Assembly (NCBI GenBank): GCA_963792075.1
Contig: CAWBUW010000007.1
Location: 248,001-312,000 of the forward strand
DNA length: 64,000 nt
From: CAWBUW01 sp963792075
GTDB taxonomy: Bacteria; Chloroflexota; Anaerolineae; Anaerolineales; UBA4823
Reading direction: 5' to 3'
Shown: one piece after another, positions 13,999 through 25,037 of the stretch
Numbering within the stretch: position 1 is the first letter of the stretch
How the letters are laid out: each line of letters opens with the position of its first letter
The notes under the pieces: model-generated
Told to the model about the DNA's origin: nothing
What the model saw: only the letters and a program-made list of their open reading frames with translations
Database searches by the model: none
Made by a program: the position numbers and the translations under genes

Positions 13999-16767
13999 CT
14001 AATTCTCGAAAAATCGCATCATCTCTGAATACGTTTTGCACACCCCGATTAAAGATTGTTCACCCGTTTCCTCAGCCAACAGCAATGCCTGCTGGAAATG
14101 CCGCGAAGCATCCGCGTACTGGCCTCTGGCGCGCAAATCACAGCCAGCATCTTTCAATTGGCGGGCGAGTTCGCTCAGATTTCCCCTGCTGCGCAGATGC
14201 CCGATCAGTTTCTCGCGTTGTTCGTGGATGACCTGCTCGTCACCAGTGCGCTCAGCCCAAAAGAGAAGATCTGAGGCAAGATCGACCTGTGCATCCTCAG
14301 CACCTATCCGCCCATAAAGTTGCTCCAAGGCTAATCCATAATCTACTCTGGCTTGACGTAGGAATTTTTCCAGCTGTTTATCTTGTGTTTTATTCAAAGC
14401 AAATGTAACATTCTGCAACCATTTTCGCAGGATGACAATGGCAGGCTCACATTCCGCCTGTGCGAACTGATCCAACCCATCTAACAGTTCACCACTCTCC
14501 AGGTGATAAGCCTGTTCAAGCTCTGAGATCTGGTCAATATTCTCGAACAGTTCATCCAGGTTAGCAACGACAGCGATGTTAGCTAAAACGAGTGAAGAAA
14601 TCTCATCTATCGAGATTACAGAGAGATTTTGGGCATGATCGATATACCTGTTTAACACGATACAACTTACGAGAGCGTGCAAAGCGATACCATAATCCTG
14701 CCATTCCTGTTGCCAAAGTCGACGGACATGCCTCTGGGAAGAAGTTTTCAAAACGGGAGCTCCAGCTTCGCGAGTGTCGAAGAAACCGGCATTTATTTGC
14801 AGTGCATATTCTAAGTAGCGGGGCAGATCCAAAACTTTATGTTCATACAGGAGCCAGATAATGCGGTGGAAGATTGTAAAATGGTTGATGGCGTGATCCG
14901 TGGAAACAGACTGCATGAACTCAGAATTAGACAAGGCTTTAAGGTAACGCCCTACCAGACTTATGAACCTTCTGCCTACATTCTCCGACGGGCGTTTATG
15001 AACGACTGGCTTGTCGCCATGGGGTGGGTGGTATTCACCTTTCTCCTGGCGTTCATTCCCGGGGAGGGCGCGATTCGCATATTCCAGCAATGAGAATAAT
15101 GGACTTTCACGAAAGTTGCTACTTTCTAAGGCAATTTGTGTTTCTGATATTTCATAATCCCCAGGAAATGTGATCTCAGTTTCCACTTCAAGACGATCTA
15201 TCTCTCCCTGATCAGACAGCCCCTCCTTCTTGACCTTAAATTTTAAGATCGGGGCTTTCTGGATTTGGTTAATTTCAAGGCTGATCAATTTGTTTAGTGA
15301 TTCATAAAAGTCGCTCCATTCCGCATCCGTACCTACAGGGTTACCCCCAAGATACGAAGCGGCTCGCAGGTCAATACTATCCAATGAGTATCGGATATGA
15401 TTTAACTCATTGGTGTTGGTGATCCAGATTTCATTGCTCACCTTTTCAGTATCCAACCGATGATTGTTATTTTGAAAAATATGAGCCACCATCGGTTTTT
15501 GTTGGATTTGCTCGAGTTGCAGACTTGAAAGAGCCACCTGAAGTTTCTGTTCCCCGGCGGGGAAGATTCCCAGTTGAAACCGGGTGATCGGAATTGCAGA
15601 TATTTCCAAGCCAAGCGAGGCAGGCGTTTCTTGATGTCGATTGAAAACTACTGTTAGCGAGCTTCCAGATAGAATAACGCTAAGCAGGTCAATAGCATAG
15701 CCCTTACGAAAAACTAAAGGTTTCCTTTCTGCTAGCTTAATCATCTCAAGAGACGATACTGGCTGAAGATCCACCTTAGCATTGAATAGTTTTTCTGCAT
15801 AACCAGTATCATCGACTTTAGCCAGTAACAAAGTCTCAAAATTGCCCTGACCACAGGGATGCAGCCAGGCAGCATCTGAACAATTCGCGCTTCCCGTCAG
15901 GATATATGTATAGCGATCTGTTTTGAAGAGATAGATCTTGGCATGCAAATAATTACTCTCTTCACTGAATAGGTGGATTCTGAGAGGAAATCCAGAGGTC
16001 TGGAGTTTTTCCAGCGACTCTAAATCACCGGAACAGTTGTGATTCTGGAGGACTAACTTAAGATGTCGCGGCTTGAAGCGAACGAACATCTCTCTAAGCG
16101 CCTTGGCTCGAAAATCCAAAAAGGGGCTCAGGATGGTGATTTCATGAATCTTTTCCGAAGATAAAGCCCGTGCACAAAGATCCATCAACAATTCATCCAG
16201 GTTATGAAGAAACTGGATGTTAGATTTTGTTTCAGAGGAAGCCAACAGCCAATCGGAGTTGCTGCTGGCTTTATCATACATTAGCCTGGCTTGATCAGAA
16301 TGTCCGAGTTGATCTTGAACCCGGCCGATTAGCTGCCAGACTTGTTGAAAGATCTGCAGATGCACTCCGTGCTGTTCTGTCCAATCCAGGCAGGTGAATA
16401 CTTCGTGGTTGACACCAATCCCCGTAAATGTGAGGTTCCCACTGCCCAGCAATAACCTAGCTCGCTCTTTGCCCAAAAGTAGTAACAACTTGCTATGGAA
16501 GGATAACAATCCGCTAAAGCGGATGGGAGTTAAGAGATAGCGTTTCCCGACCCAATTGGCACTGTCTCGCCAATCAGAGGTGGTATCACGATAACGTTCA
16601 GAGTCGATAAAAACCAAGTTGTTCTTACAGTTATTTTGCCAGAACGGGCGAAGAAAAGCTTCTTCATAGAACGCCAGATCTGCCCCATACGAAAAGAAAA
16701 CGCTCGTATGAAAATCTGCGTACTCCTTGATAGCATCTAACACTGAAATGGATTGTGTTTCAATCAT
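13999..16767 (-). CDS. Large phospholipase-D-like protein
   Basis: 922 residues. Two PLD half-sites: H91-S-K93 followed by GSGN (108-111), and H275-A-K277 with D284 followed by GSAN (292-295). The first half-site lacks a clear Asp. In PLD-superfamily defence proteins this fold cuts nucleic acid (for example DrmC, DpdK). The middle is unassigned and the last 150 residues look like TPR-type helices (ARGQYADASRHFQQALLLAEE). It is the last gene of the upstream operon, overlapping the preceding gene by 8 bp. The TAG stop touches the TGTCT duplication of IS copy 2. Likely a nuclease or end-binding partner of the helicases; specificity unknown. Confidence 0.8.
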   Translation of the reverse strand: MIETQSISVLDAIKEYADFHTSVFFSYGADLAFYEEAFLRPFWQNNCKNNLVFIDSERYRDTTSDWRDSANWVGKRYLLTPIRFSGLLSFHSKLLLLLGKERARLLLGSGNLTFTGIGVNHEVFTCLDWTEQHGVHLQIFQQVWQLIGRVQDQLGHSDQARLMYDKASSNSDWLLASSETKSNIQFLHNLDELLMDLCARALSSEKIHEITILSPFLDFRAKALREMFVRFKPRHLKLVLQNHNCSGDLESLEKLQTSGFPLRIHLFSEESNYLHAKIYLFKTDRYTYILTGSANCSDAAWLHPCGQGNFETLLLAKVDDTGYAEKLFNAKVDLQPVSSLEMIKLAERKPLVFRKGYAIDLLSVILSGSSLTVVFNRHQETPASLGLEISAIPITRFQLGIFPAGEQKLQVALSSLQLEQIQQKPMVAHIFQNNNHRLDTEKVSNEIWITNTNELNHIRYSLDSIDLRAASYLGGNPVGTDAEWSDFYESLNKLISLEINQIQKAPILKFKVKKEGLSDQGEIDRLEVETEITFPGDYEISETQIALESSNFRESPLFSLLEYANRALPGNERQEKGEYHPPHGDKPVVHKRPSENVGRRFISLVGRYLKALSNSEFMQSVSTDHAINHFTIFHRIIWLLYEHKVLDLPRYLEYALQINAGFFDTREAGAPVLKTSSQRHVRRLWQQEWQDYGIALHALVSCIVLNRYIDHAQNLSVISIDEISSLVLANIAVVANLDELFENIDQISELEQAYHLESGELLDGLDQFAQAECEPAIVILRKWLQNVTFALNKTQDKQLEKFLRQARVDYGLALEQLYGRIGAEDAQVDLASDLLFWAERTGDEQVIHEQREKLIGHLRSRGNLSELARQLKDAGCDLRARGQYADASRHFQQALLLAEETGEQSLIGVCKTYSEMMRFFEN

Positions 16768-18502
16768 TGAGACTTTCTAACACTTTCCCGAGGGTTTTTT
16801 CTCCGAGTGGGGTCAAGTTTTGCACCCCGGATTCAACAACATCAAAAAGACCCAGGTCAAAAAGCATGTCATGGGCGCGGTTGAAGCGGGTCGCTGAATT
16901 TACTGGTCGATCAATGTCAACAAATTCGAATAATCCATCCACATAATTGAAGTGAAAGGTGTTCGCGTTTCGAGTGTTCCACTTTTCTAATGCGGTAATG
17001 GTATGTTGAGCAATAATATAGTCACGATATAGCCACTTCCAGACATCCAATACAGATTGCCCCGAATCCAGACCGGCATTCATATGATCTAAGAACAGCT
17101 TTGGCGAGCGTCGTCGTGCCCCTCCGTACACAGCCCAATAGCCTTCTTCCTGGATCTCATTTTCCAGGTGCATGCCTCGCATACGCAGATAAATATTTGC
17201 CAACAACATCCACGCTGCACTAACGTGCAAGGATGGATTTCCATCCCGTTGGCGCTTTAGAACCTGAAAAACTGCTTCTTCTGAGAGTGGCATCTGGCTG
17301 GATAGAGCGAATTTGTCGCAAAGATCATTCAATTCCCCCGCTTCAACTCCATTTAGATTGGTTAAAAGCTCAAGATAGTCTGCCAATAAGATGGAAGATG
17401 GCGAAGGCATATCATCGTTATATGCGTTGAGTACTTTTGAAGTCGCGCCCAAATCAATCGTGCGATCGAGATGCTCCCACAAATCTTCGAGGCTCCTGGG
17501 GCCAGATTGGCGAAGCCAGGATAAGAAATATTCCCAGAGGGCATACAAAGCATAAATATAATATTCTCTTAACTGGAACATTTGCCAATGTGCCACAAAG
17601 GGCTGAAACTCTTTGAGAGGTTGATAAGCGATATAATCTGGGCACAACCCATACATTACTGCCTGGCGAAATTCATTCTCTCCAATAGGCTTATCCGACT
17701 GATTAATAATATCTAAAATAAGCCCCAATGTGCCTTTCATATTCGAAATAGGGCTCGAAATCACTTGCCGGATTAGGCAGTGGGTTCTTGGCATCCAGGC
17801 AAAATAGGGCATCTAAGACAGAACTACGATCGGGAGAAAGTCTCAGAGCGTTGAGATAACTTTCTCACCATATTCCAGTAAAACCGACTTTGGAATCTGA
17901 TCAGCCTCATCATATTCAGACCGATTTGTGAAATATCGGGTATCACCAATTGATTCAGCAAAGGCCTCAGCCAGCTGAACCCCAATTGGTTTAAGTTCTA
18001 ACCGATTCTCATCCTCATCAGGCCGGTTTGTGATCCTGAGTGCGTTCATCACGCCTGCATAGGTACTATAGCCCCCAGCTGCTGCTTTCAAGTAGTCCTG
18101 ACCTTTTTCTCTTATGTAATATGGGATTGAATCATTGTCCTTGTAATTCTCAGTATGCTTGGAGAGTACATCACTGCCTAGTAAACCGCCAACTCGATCG
18201 CTTCTTCCAAGGGACCAATGGTAGATCAGATTGGCGAAAACAAAAGCCTGCTCTCGTCTTTTTATAAATCGATTTAGCGACCACCCCGTTGGATGCCTAT
18301 GACCATATTCATAAATCAGCCAGCTATAAAAAGAATAATAGCGTGCGCGGGGTGTGATGGTAATGATGCCGGGTAGAAGGTAGCCAACGATATTGTTCTG
18401 AACAGAATGAAGACCTAAGAAATCCTCACCTGTATTAGTCTGAAAGATGCGTTCTGTCCAGAGAGGTTCAGGCGGATAGGTTCGTTTGGATTGAGATGCC
18501 AT
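16760..18502 (-). CDS. Unassigned protein of about 580 residues, split by two compensating frameshifts
   Basis: Two reading frames (18502-17843 and an open frame ending at 16760) look like one gene. Adding one A to the AAA run near 17862, then removing one A from the AAA run near 17724, gives an uninterrupted protein through ...EYGEKSYLNALRLSPDRSSV... and ...DFEPYFEYEGTLGLILDIIN.... The changes cancel. The start is the second of two ATGs (18502), four bases after GGAG. The N-terminus (RIFQTNTGEDFLGLHSVQNN, then GIITITPRARYYSFYSWLIYEY) is distinctive; the rest is helical. I do not recognise a domain. It lies 25 bp after the triple-fusion helicase and overlaps the PLD gene, so it probably acts with them. 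A programmed frameshift is possible but less likely than indels. Confidence 0.65.
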
Positions 18503-18527
18503 CATGCTCCATTTTTACGCGATCATC

Positions 18528-21500
18528 TTATGTCAAGTACTTTCCAGATTGGATCTGAAGCCGTCCCTTTGGGCTTAATATCGGTGCAGTATATTGAATG
18601 ATCTCCCCTGAGTATCCAGAGAATTCGATAGTCTCACTGGTGAGATAACCTTGATCTTGCAGTTTCGATAGGATTCCCATGATGTTTTTGCCACCCCCCC
18701 GAATGCCCTGGAGAACACCAAAATAAGGAGATGACTCCATTCGTCTGATACGTCTTATCTTTCTTACAGGATCGTTTTCGTACTGCACTGCAGCGTATGT
18801 ATTTCCACTTAAGATATAAATCAGGTTCTTCTCGGTGTAAGGTTTCGTGAACTGCCCCTTTGATAAACTCTCATTCCATTCCACTGCCCGCAGAACCATA
18901 TACTCCGGATTTACTTCCGCAGGTAAATCAGTCACTTCTTCAGAAGGTACATCCTGCCAAGGTAATGACATTGCAGGATCGCACAAATCGCAACAGGGGG
19001 TCGGCCGGTTACTGAGCGTTTCATCAAAATGCCTCAGAATGTAACCTCGCCGGCAGTCGCCAGATCCCAGGCTTTCGGCAAACTGAACCATCCGCCGAAG
19101 GTTCCGGTGCAGGGAGCGCCGTAGTGCCGCAGTATCTGTATCATTCAATGACACGGTTTGATCCATCGTCAATTTTTCTAAAAACTCCAAAATATAACCG
19201 CGATCCCAGGGGCGATACACAGCCCACCCTTTTGCTGAAATTTCCAGCAAAACTTGATCTATCTCGATTGGGTCAGCATTGATATTTTGAGCCAAATTCA
19301 GCAAGTCAACATGGATGCCGCTCTTATCCGAGGCTCCGCTTGCTTCCACAATGTCTCGGAATAGGGTAGAGGCTGATCCACTCAGATGCTGTTCAATCCA
19401 ACCAGCACTGCGATTCAATAGTAGGTTAGCCATGATCGTAAAATTTAACAGGCGACGCACAAACCCCATTCGTTCCAGCAAATGCAAAGCCACATCGAGT
19501 TTCTCTATATCAATCCCTGATTGAGCCGCCAGTTCATCGGGGCGGATCAATAATCTTCTTTGATCACCCAATGAAGTCCTCAATGCAAGCGCCAGGCTGT
19601 TGAGTTCGTCTTCATTCGGAAACGCTTCTCTGATGAAATATTGCTGAGTCCCTAAATCGCCCTCATGATACAGCAAAACACAATAGGCAGTTTTTCCGTC
19701 ACGACCAGCTCGCCCTACTTCTTGGAAATAAGATTCCAGGTCCCCTGGCACATCATAATAAATCACATAGCGGACATCTGATTTATCAATGCCCATTCCA
19801 AAGGCCTTGGTAGCCACGATGACCCTGACAATTCCCTCACGGAATAACTCCTGGACTTCTTCACGAGCCTGACTGTTCATACGCCCGTGATAACACCTCA
19901 CTGTAAATCCTTGTAGATTCAACTGGCGATATAGGTGCTCCGCCTGGCGTACCGTGGCAGTATAAACCAGGGCTGTTTCATCATTTTTTTGAGCTGCGCG
20001 TAAGATTTTGATCAACACCCTTAACTTATCTGGCTTATGCACAATCCTTTCTGGAGCCGAATGCTCATTGTAAACAATGAACTTAAGTTCTGGACGGTCA
20101 ACAGATTTAGTTACCAGATCAAACCCAGGCCTTAAAGCCAATGCAGATGCAATTCCTTCGCGTGTCTCTTTAGTAGCTGTGGCAGTGAGAGCTGAGATGG
20201 GGGGACGAGGGTCTGGAAATAACGATGGGATATTCAGGAAATCTGGTCGAAAACTATGTCCCCACATCTGAACGCAATGTGCCTCGTCAACCACAACTTG
20301 AATGACATTCGTATGGTGCAAGGCTTCATTCAGAGCTGCGTCGCGAATGCGCTCTGGGGCAATATAAACCAGGCGCAACTGACCGCGTGCCATACGACGA
20401 TAAACATCGTCGCGGTGTGCGCCGCTCTGCCCGCTGACGATATAATCCACGAGTGTCAACCCCAGTCCACGAAGTTTATCAACTTGATCGCGCATCAATG
20501 CAATGAGCGGTGAAAAGACAAGTGTTACACCATCACGCAGTAAAGCTGGCAGTTGAAAGGTCAAAGATTTACCAGAACCGGTCGGTAAAACGACTAGCAA
20601 ATCCTGACCAGCCAGAATGGATTGCATCGCCAGCTCCTGCTCAGGTTTAAAGGATTTAAAATCCTGGATCAACAAACTGGCTGCAAGGGTTAGTTGGGCC
20701 AGGTACTCTCCAAAGACCTCTTTCGGGATCCTTAGAGGAAGAGTCAACCGTTTGAGCAACTGCTCGATTTCAGGAATGATCTCTTCTCGGATACAAGGGA
20801 ATAACTCTAACCGCTGTTCCCAATCCCAATCAAAAACCGGGCGCATATGATCCGCAATTGCGCGATAGAAGTCAACTCGATTTTCCTCAGCTTCCATCAG
20901 GTCATCCGTGCGCTTATAACCCGGTAGCGATCCCAATACGGCTTCCCGGTAGAACGTGTCCCCTCTCAGGCGTTTGTCCATAAACAAGACGACCCCACGA
21001 TCATCTGCCTTGCGCATCAAGCGCCCAAAACCTTGTTTAAATAGCAAAGTAGCTAACGGGATTAAGTAATCCATCCACTCGTTGCCCCCCTGCTCCAACA
21101 CTAACTCCCGCCTGGCTTCAATGATCGGATCTGTAGGCACTGGGAATGGCAGTTTCTCAATTACCAAGTAACTGAGGGACGGTCCAGGAACATCTACACC
21201 CTCCCAAAAAGAGCGCAAACCTAGCAGGATGGACTCCTCACGGGCAGAAAACTCCTCTTTCAGCAACCGGCTGGAAGAGCCTTCGCTCTGCCAATAAACG
21301 GGCAAATGCGAGAGGGCAGCTTCTAGGCGGGTTGCGACATATTCCATTCGTGTACGCGCTGTATGAAGCACCAGACCACGGCCTTCGGTGAAATTGAAAA
21401 AGCAAGACAGCTCCCGCGACATTTCTTCTTGGAAACGAATGATTTCATCATAACGCGCGCTGGCTTTCAAGTAGCCTGGCATGCCCAACAACACTTGTTC

Positions 21501-24074
21501 AGCATAATTGAATTCTTTGGGCAATTGAATCAAATCATCATTCGTAAGGCGAGTACCCAGCCCAAGGTGCTGCTCAAAGAAATTAAATCCTCCTTCCGCC
21601 AGAGTCAACGTAGCCGATGTCAGAACCAATGTCCGTGTGCGCTGATAGATTGCCCTTTTCAGGTGTTCAGCTACAGAGACGGGTGCGCATTTGAATGCCC
21701 AATTGATTTGGTGAGGTTGAATATCATTGGTCTTAGGTTGCCCGCGTACTTCGAGCTCAATCCAGTGCACCAACACCAAGGGGTCAAAATTAACCTGTGG
21801 AAGTTCTTCTAACCAGGTACATAGCCCTGCCTGTTCTGGAGTACCAAATAGTCGAGTGCGGACTGCCAGGAGTTCATTCTCCAAAGTTTCAGTTTGTGTG
21901 TGGTGTTCATTAAGTTGAGCAGCCACTTCACTTGATGCTCTATTCAACTCTCTCAGCTCACGCAAGATCTCATCGAGTGCTTGTTGAACATGCTGCCAGG
22001 CAAAATAATTAACTTTACGCGGGGCAGCTTTCAAACGTAATACTGCGCCATATCGGCTGTGAAAAACGACCCCGCGACGGGCAAGATATTCTCGCAAGTA
22101 CCCCCCAAATTCCTGGATCCGCTTACGCAGACGGCGCACTGAACCAATCGAACGGTTCAGCAAACCACCATCCTTAACCCACCGGCGTGCCATCACCAGG
22201 ATGCCACGCTCACCACCAGGCCTTAAAAGTCGATTGAGCATTGACTCAAATTCCACCCGGGATGCCTCTATAGTAAAAGTGTTTGTCGCTGCTTCCTCCA
22301 GGTTGTGGGCTTCGTCCAATACCAAATTCAGCATCTGCTCTTCAGGCCAATGACGTGTGAGCAGCAAAGAGTGGTTAACGATTAATAGGTCAACCTGTTC
22401 TGCCAATGCTCTGGCGCGGGGGTGAAAACAATATGCGTGATAATGGCATGCCCCTCCACAGGTCTCTTGTTCAGACCGTATTTGATTCCTAAGATATTCC
22501 AGAACTGGAAATCGTTTTTGCAACCAGTAGCTGACAGATTGTAAATCACCATCTGGTGTTTCCTCTGCGAAGCGTAAAAGATATACCAGGGAGAGTTTTT
22601 CTTCAAAGGGTGTCTGAGTAGCTTGTGGTCCCCAAAAGGCTTCAGTAAAGGCATTCCACAGGCGCGTCAAACACAGATAATTTTCCTGCCCCTTCAAAAC
22701 TGCAAAACGGAAACTAAATGGCAGGCCAGGTTGCACTCGGTTTTCCAGATCGCCCATCAACTGATCCTGCAAGGCTTTGGTGCTTGAAGAAACTACCACC
22801 TGCTGCCCTGTTGCACGCGCCCACACTACTGCAGGGATGGCGTAAGCCAGGGTCTTACCTGTTCCCGTGGGCGCTTCTATCATTGCCGTAGTTCCTTGGG
22901 CGAAACGGGCAGTTGCATGGATGATCATTTCCCTCTGAGAGAGGCGGGCCTGCCATCCCTGATCAGCCACTAATTTGTCATAAAAACCAAGCACAGTGGT
23001 TTCGTCACAAACCAACCCGGGCTCTGTAGAAGGAACAAATCCCACAAAATCATCCACCCAATTGCGCAAGCAGATCACATCGCCCAGTTCAGGCTGTGTG
23101 TTGCCATCTTCCCCTTGGGGCGCTCCAATCCACCTACCCAATGTTGAAGAAAGCCGGCCAATTTGCTGCTTGAATCTACTAGGCAATGAATCCAGTTTCA
23201 GTAGAATCTGACGCAGTACAAAATGTAAAACCAGGCAGTCGAAAATGGCACTGTGGAAGAGATTTTGGGGTTCGATTTTCAAGCCGGCGGAAATTCCCAA
23301 ATCTTGGTCGGCTGTTTGTAATTCATGCCAAGAATTACCTCCGTAGATAAATCCTAGTTTCTGTGCCAACACCTCCAGGCGGTGAGATTGTTCTGCGGGA
23401 TAGGCCAGGCATGCCAGCTCAAGGGAATCAATCAAAGGGTTCGGCAGTTTCGGGATATGTTTATGGATAAAACCTATATCGAATGTTCCATTATGAGCCA
23501 CCAGCGGTAAATCGCCAGCGAAATTGCAGAACACCGCCAGCGCGTCTGCCTGGCTACCAGAATGGGCAATTTTTTCTTCCAGGTCAAGCTCGTCAAAGTG
23601 CAGTTTATCGCGCAGCGCCCGGGTAATTGACGTGGTATCCACAAAAGCGTAGGCATCAAAAAAGGTATCAACAAGCTGCCCCCGGATCACTTTGAGCGCG
23701 CTGAGTTGAAAGAAATCGGCGCTGTCAGGAGATAGTCCATTCGTTTCTAAGTCGAAGATAACATAGGATTGCTCGGCTGGTAAATTCCGCAGGGTGGAGG
23801 GAATGTCGGCATAAGGGATTTCTGGTGGTTCCGGATTCTCTTCCTCGACAACCGCCGCTGTCTCCATTTCCCGCAGGATGATCTTGCCACCAGGCAGGCG
23901 GTGAAATTCTTGTAGGCGCGTGATCTGCTCAAGGTCTCGTTCCTGAACACCAGGTCGCCCGCTTTTTAATAGCATCCGGCGCAGCTCAAGAATGGTTAGT
24001 CCATCTGGCTGTTGGCGCAACAGAGTCATGACCGCCTGGGTCAGTGGCGACTCTAATGTGAACAAAGCTGGCAT
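18528..24074 (-). CDS. DnaQ exonuclease - DinG helicase - RecQ helicase triple fusion
   Basis: 1848 residues in one intact frame. Residues 1-95: a helical N-terminal segment, possibly winged helix. Residues 100-290: DEDDh 3'-5' exonuclease with D108/E110 (FDLETNG), D199 (AHNGTFD) and H274/D279. Residues 370-1060: XPD/DinG helicase with Walker A APTGTGKT (401-408), four cysteines for a 4Fe-4S cluster (C468, C539, C543, C549), DEAH (587-590) and a QGFGRLMR motif VI. Residues 1140-1700: RecQ helicase with LPTGSGKS (1163-1170), DEAH (1263-1266), GMGIDKSDVRYVIYYDVP and QEVGRAGRDG, then a zinc-binding CRRG ... CCDLC segment and a winged-helix-like tail. One protein thus joins a 5'-3' helicase, a 3'-5' helicase and an exonuclease. 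DnaQ-DinG fusions are common; a RecQ added to them is unusual. Three bases separate it from the preceding gene. Confidence 0.92.
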   Translation of the reverse strand: MPALFTLESPLTQAVMTLLRQQPDGLTILELRRMLLKSGRPGVQERDLEQITRLQEFHRLPGGKIILREMETAAVVEEENPEPPEIPYADIPSTLRNLPAEQSYVIFDLETNGLSPDSADFFQLSALKVIRGQLVDTFFDAYAFVDTTSITRALRDKLHFDELDLEEKIAHSGSQADALAVFCNFAGDLPLVAHNGTFDIGFIHKHIPKLPNPLIDSLELACLAYPAEQSHRLEVLAQKLGFIYGGNSWHELQTADQDLGISAGLKIEPQNLFHSAIFDCLVLHFVLRQILLKLDSLPSRFKQQIGRLSSTLGRWIGAPQGEDGNTQPELGDVICLRNWVDDFVGFVPSTEPGLVCDETTVLGFYDKLVADQGWQARLSQREMIIHATARFAQGTTAMIEAPTGTGKTLAYAIPAVVWARATGQQVVVSSSTKALQDQLMGDLENRVQPGLPFSFRFAVLKGQENYLCLTRLWNAFTEAFWGPQATQTPFEEKLSLVYLLRFAEETPDGDLQSVSYWLQKRFPVLEYLRNQIRSEQETCGGACHYHAYCFHPRARALAEQVDLLIVNHSLLLTRHWPEEQMLNLVLDEAHNLEEAATNTFTIEASRVEFESMLNRLLRPGGERGILVMARRWVKDGGLLNRSIGSVRRLRKRIQEFGGYLREYLARRGVVFHSRYGAVLRLKAAPRKVNYFAWQHVQQALDEILRELRELNRASSEVAAQLNEHHTQTETLENELLAVRTRLFGTPEQAGLCTWLEELPQVNFDPLVLVHWIELEVRGQPKTNDIQPHQINWAFKCAPVSVAEHLKRAIYQRTRTLVLTSATLTLAEGGFNFFEQHLGLGTRLTNDDLIQLPKEFNYAEQVLLGMPGYLKASARYDEIIRFQEEMSRELSCFFNFTEGRGLVLHTARTRMEYVATRLEAALSHLPVYWQSEGSSSRLLKEEFSAREESILLGLRSFWEGVDVPGPSLSYLVIEKLPFPVPTDPIIEARRELVLEQGGNEWMDYLIPLATLLFKQGFGRLMRKADDRGVVLFMDKRLRGDTFYREAVLGSLPGYKRTDDLMEAEENRVDFYRAIADHMRPVFDWDWEQRLELFPCIREEIIPEIEQLLKRLTLPLRIPKEVFGEYLAQLTLAASLLIQDFKSFKPEQELAMQSILAGQDLLVVLPTGSGKSLTFQLPALLRDGVTLVFSPLIALMRDQVDKLRGLGLTLVDYIVSGQSGAHRDDVYRRMARGQLRLVYIAPERIRDAALNEALHHTNVIQVVVDEAHCVQMWGHSFRPDFLNIPSLFPDPRPPISALTATATKETREGIASALALRPGFDLVTKSVDRPELKFIVYNEHSAPERIVHKPDKLRVLIKILRAAQKNDETALVYTATVRQAEHLYRQLNLQGFTVRCYHGRMNSQAREEVQELFREGIVRVIVATKAFGMGIDKSDVRYVIYYDVPGDLESYFQEVGRAGRDGKTAYCVLLYHEGDLGTQQYFIREAFPNEDELNSLALALRTSLGDQRRLLIRPDELAAQSGIDIEKLDVALHLLERMGFVRRLLNFTIMANLLLNRSAGWIEQHLSGSASTLFRDIVEASGASDKSGIHVDLLNLAQNINADPIEIDQVLLEISAKGWAVYRPWDRGYILEFLEKLTMDQTVSLNDTDTAALRRSLHRNLRRMVQFAESLGSGDCRRGYILRHFDETLSNRPTPCCDLCDPAMSLPWQDVPSEEVTDLPAEVNPEYMVLRAVEWNESLSKGQFTKPYTEKNLIYILSGNTYAAVQYENDPVRKIRRIRRMESSPYFGVLQGIRGGGKNIMGILSKLQDQGYLTSETIEFSGYSGEIIQYTAPILSPKGRLQIQSGKYLT

Positions 24075-24077
24075 GGC

Positions 24078-25037
24078 TTAGGCCTCACCGATGGTTTCAA
24101 CCACATCCGCATAAAACCCAAGCTCCTCCAACCGTTCAGCGGTTTTCTGCTTCAAACGCTCGCCAGGTCGCAGTAGGATCTCATAAGTTCCAGGGTCATA
24201 CACATAGTAGATCCCAACCGCCTCATTCCATGGCGGTGGGGGAGGAACCACGGCCTGCCAGCCATCGTCAGCGGGTAAGAATAAACTTGTGGCTTGCGAC
24301 AAGGCCTGCACTAACGCAATTTCACCAATTTCTCCATACGGCAAGCCGGGGATTTGCTCCTTGAGCTGCTTCAAGGATGCTCGTCTAGTGGTTTTCAGCG
24401 TCTGACGGTGGATCCTCTGAAGCTCATCGGGCGAAACCACAGGAAGCCAATTCCGCAAGCACCAACGGTCCCCCTTGTATGCAAAACGTTCATCCTGTTT
24501 GAGAGCACTGATTAATAGCGATGCAATCATTGCTCCTTCCTTCAACATAACGACATCAATACGATCGTCTTCACTGTTTTGCTGGGCCTCCCGTTTTCCG
24601 ATAATTTGACATGTATAGTTAAATCTCTCCTGTGCAGCTTTACTCCCTGGTTCTATCCGTCCATATTTGATTTCTTTTTTATCTTCATATTCAATAACAA
24701 ACCACTCACCAAAAGAATCATTAAAAATCTCTTTGATTGTTCCAAAAACAGGTCGATGGGTGTTGCTTGTCCTATCTAAATGCACTACTAATACTTGGCA
24801 TCCAACGCACCATTTATCTTCTTCATCCCATGATAGAACACGCTGCTCCTGTATCCACTGCGGCAGAGCGGAAGGACTTTCATCTTTCCCATATCGTAAT
24901 CGCCCACGGATGACGCGGCGTGTTATTTCTTCCAAGGATGCCACACGTTGAAGCTCCTTATCCAGCCACTCTTCCAGGCGTTGTAGGTCATCTAGGGTGA
25001 CATTAAAATCAGCTAACCAATCCATCTCGTCGGTCAT
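24078..25037 (-). CDS. Unassigned protein of the helicase operon (319 aa)
   Basis: The ATG at 25037 has AAGGAGG five bases upstream and overlaps the previous stop (ATGA), so it is translationally coupled. The N-terminus is helical, followed by a beta-rich part (HRPVFGTIKEIFNDSFGEWF, with charged strands) that could be an SH3- or Tudor-like barrel. The C-terminal third contains 'TTRRASLKQLKEQIPGLPYG', which resembles a winged helix. No catalytic motif is seen. A structural or DNA-binding subunit of the helicase system is a guess from position only. Confidence 0.75.
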   Translation of the reverse strand: MTDEMDWLADFNVTLDDLQRLEEWLDKELQRVASLEEITRRVIRGRLRYGKDESPSALPQWIQEQRVLSWDEEDKWCVGCQVLVVHLDRTSNTHRPVFGTIKEIFNDSFGEWFVIEYEDKKEIKYGRIEPGSKAAQERFNYTCQIIGKREAQQNSEDDRIDVVMLKEGAMIASLLISALKQDERFAYKGDRWCLRNWLPVVSPDELQRIHRQTLKTTRRASLKQLKEQIPGLPYGEIGEIALVQALSQATSLFLPADDGWQAVVPPPPPWNEAVGIYYVYDPGTYEILLRPGERLKQKTAERLEELGFYADVVETIGEA

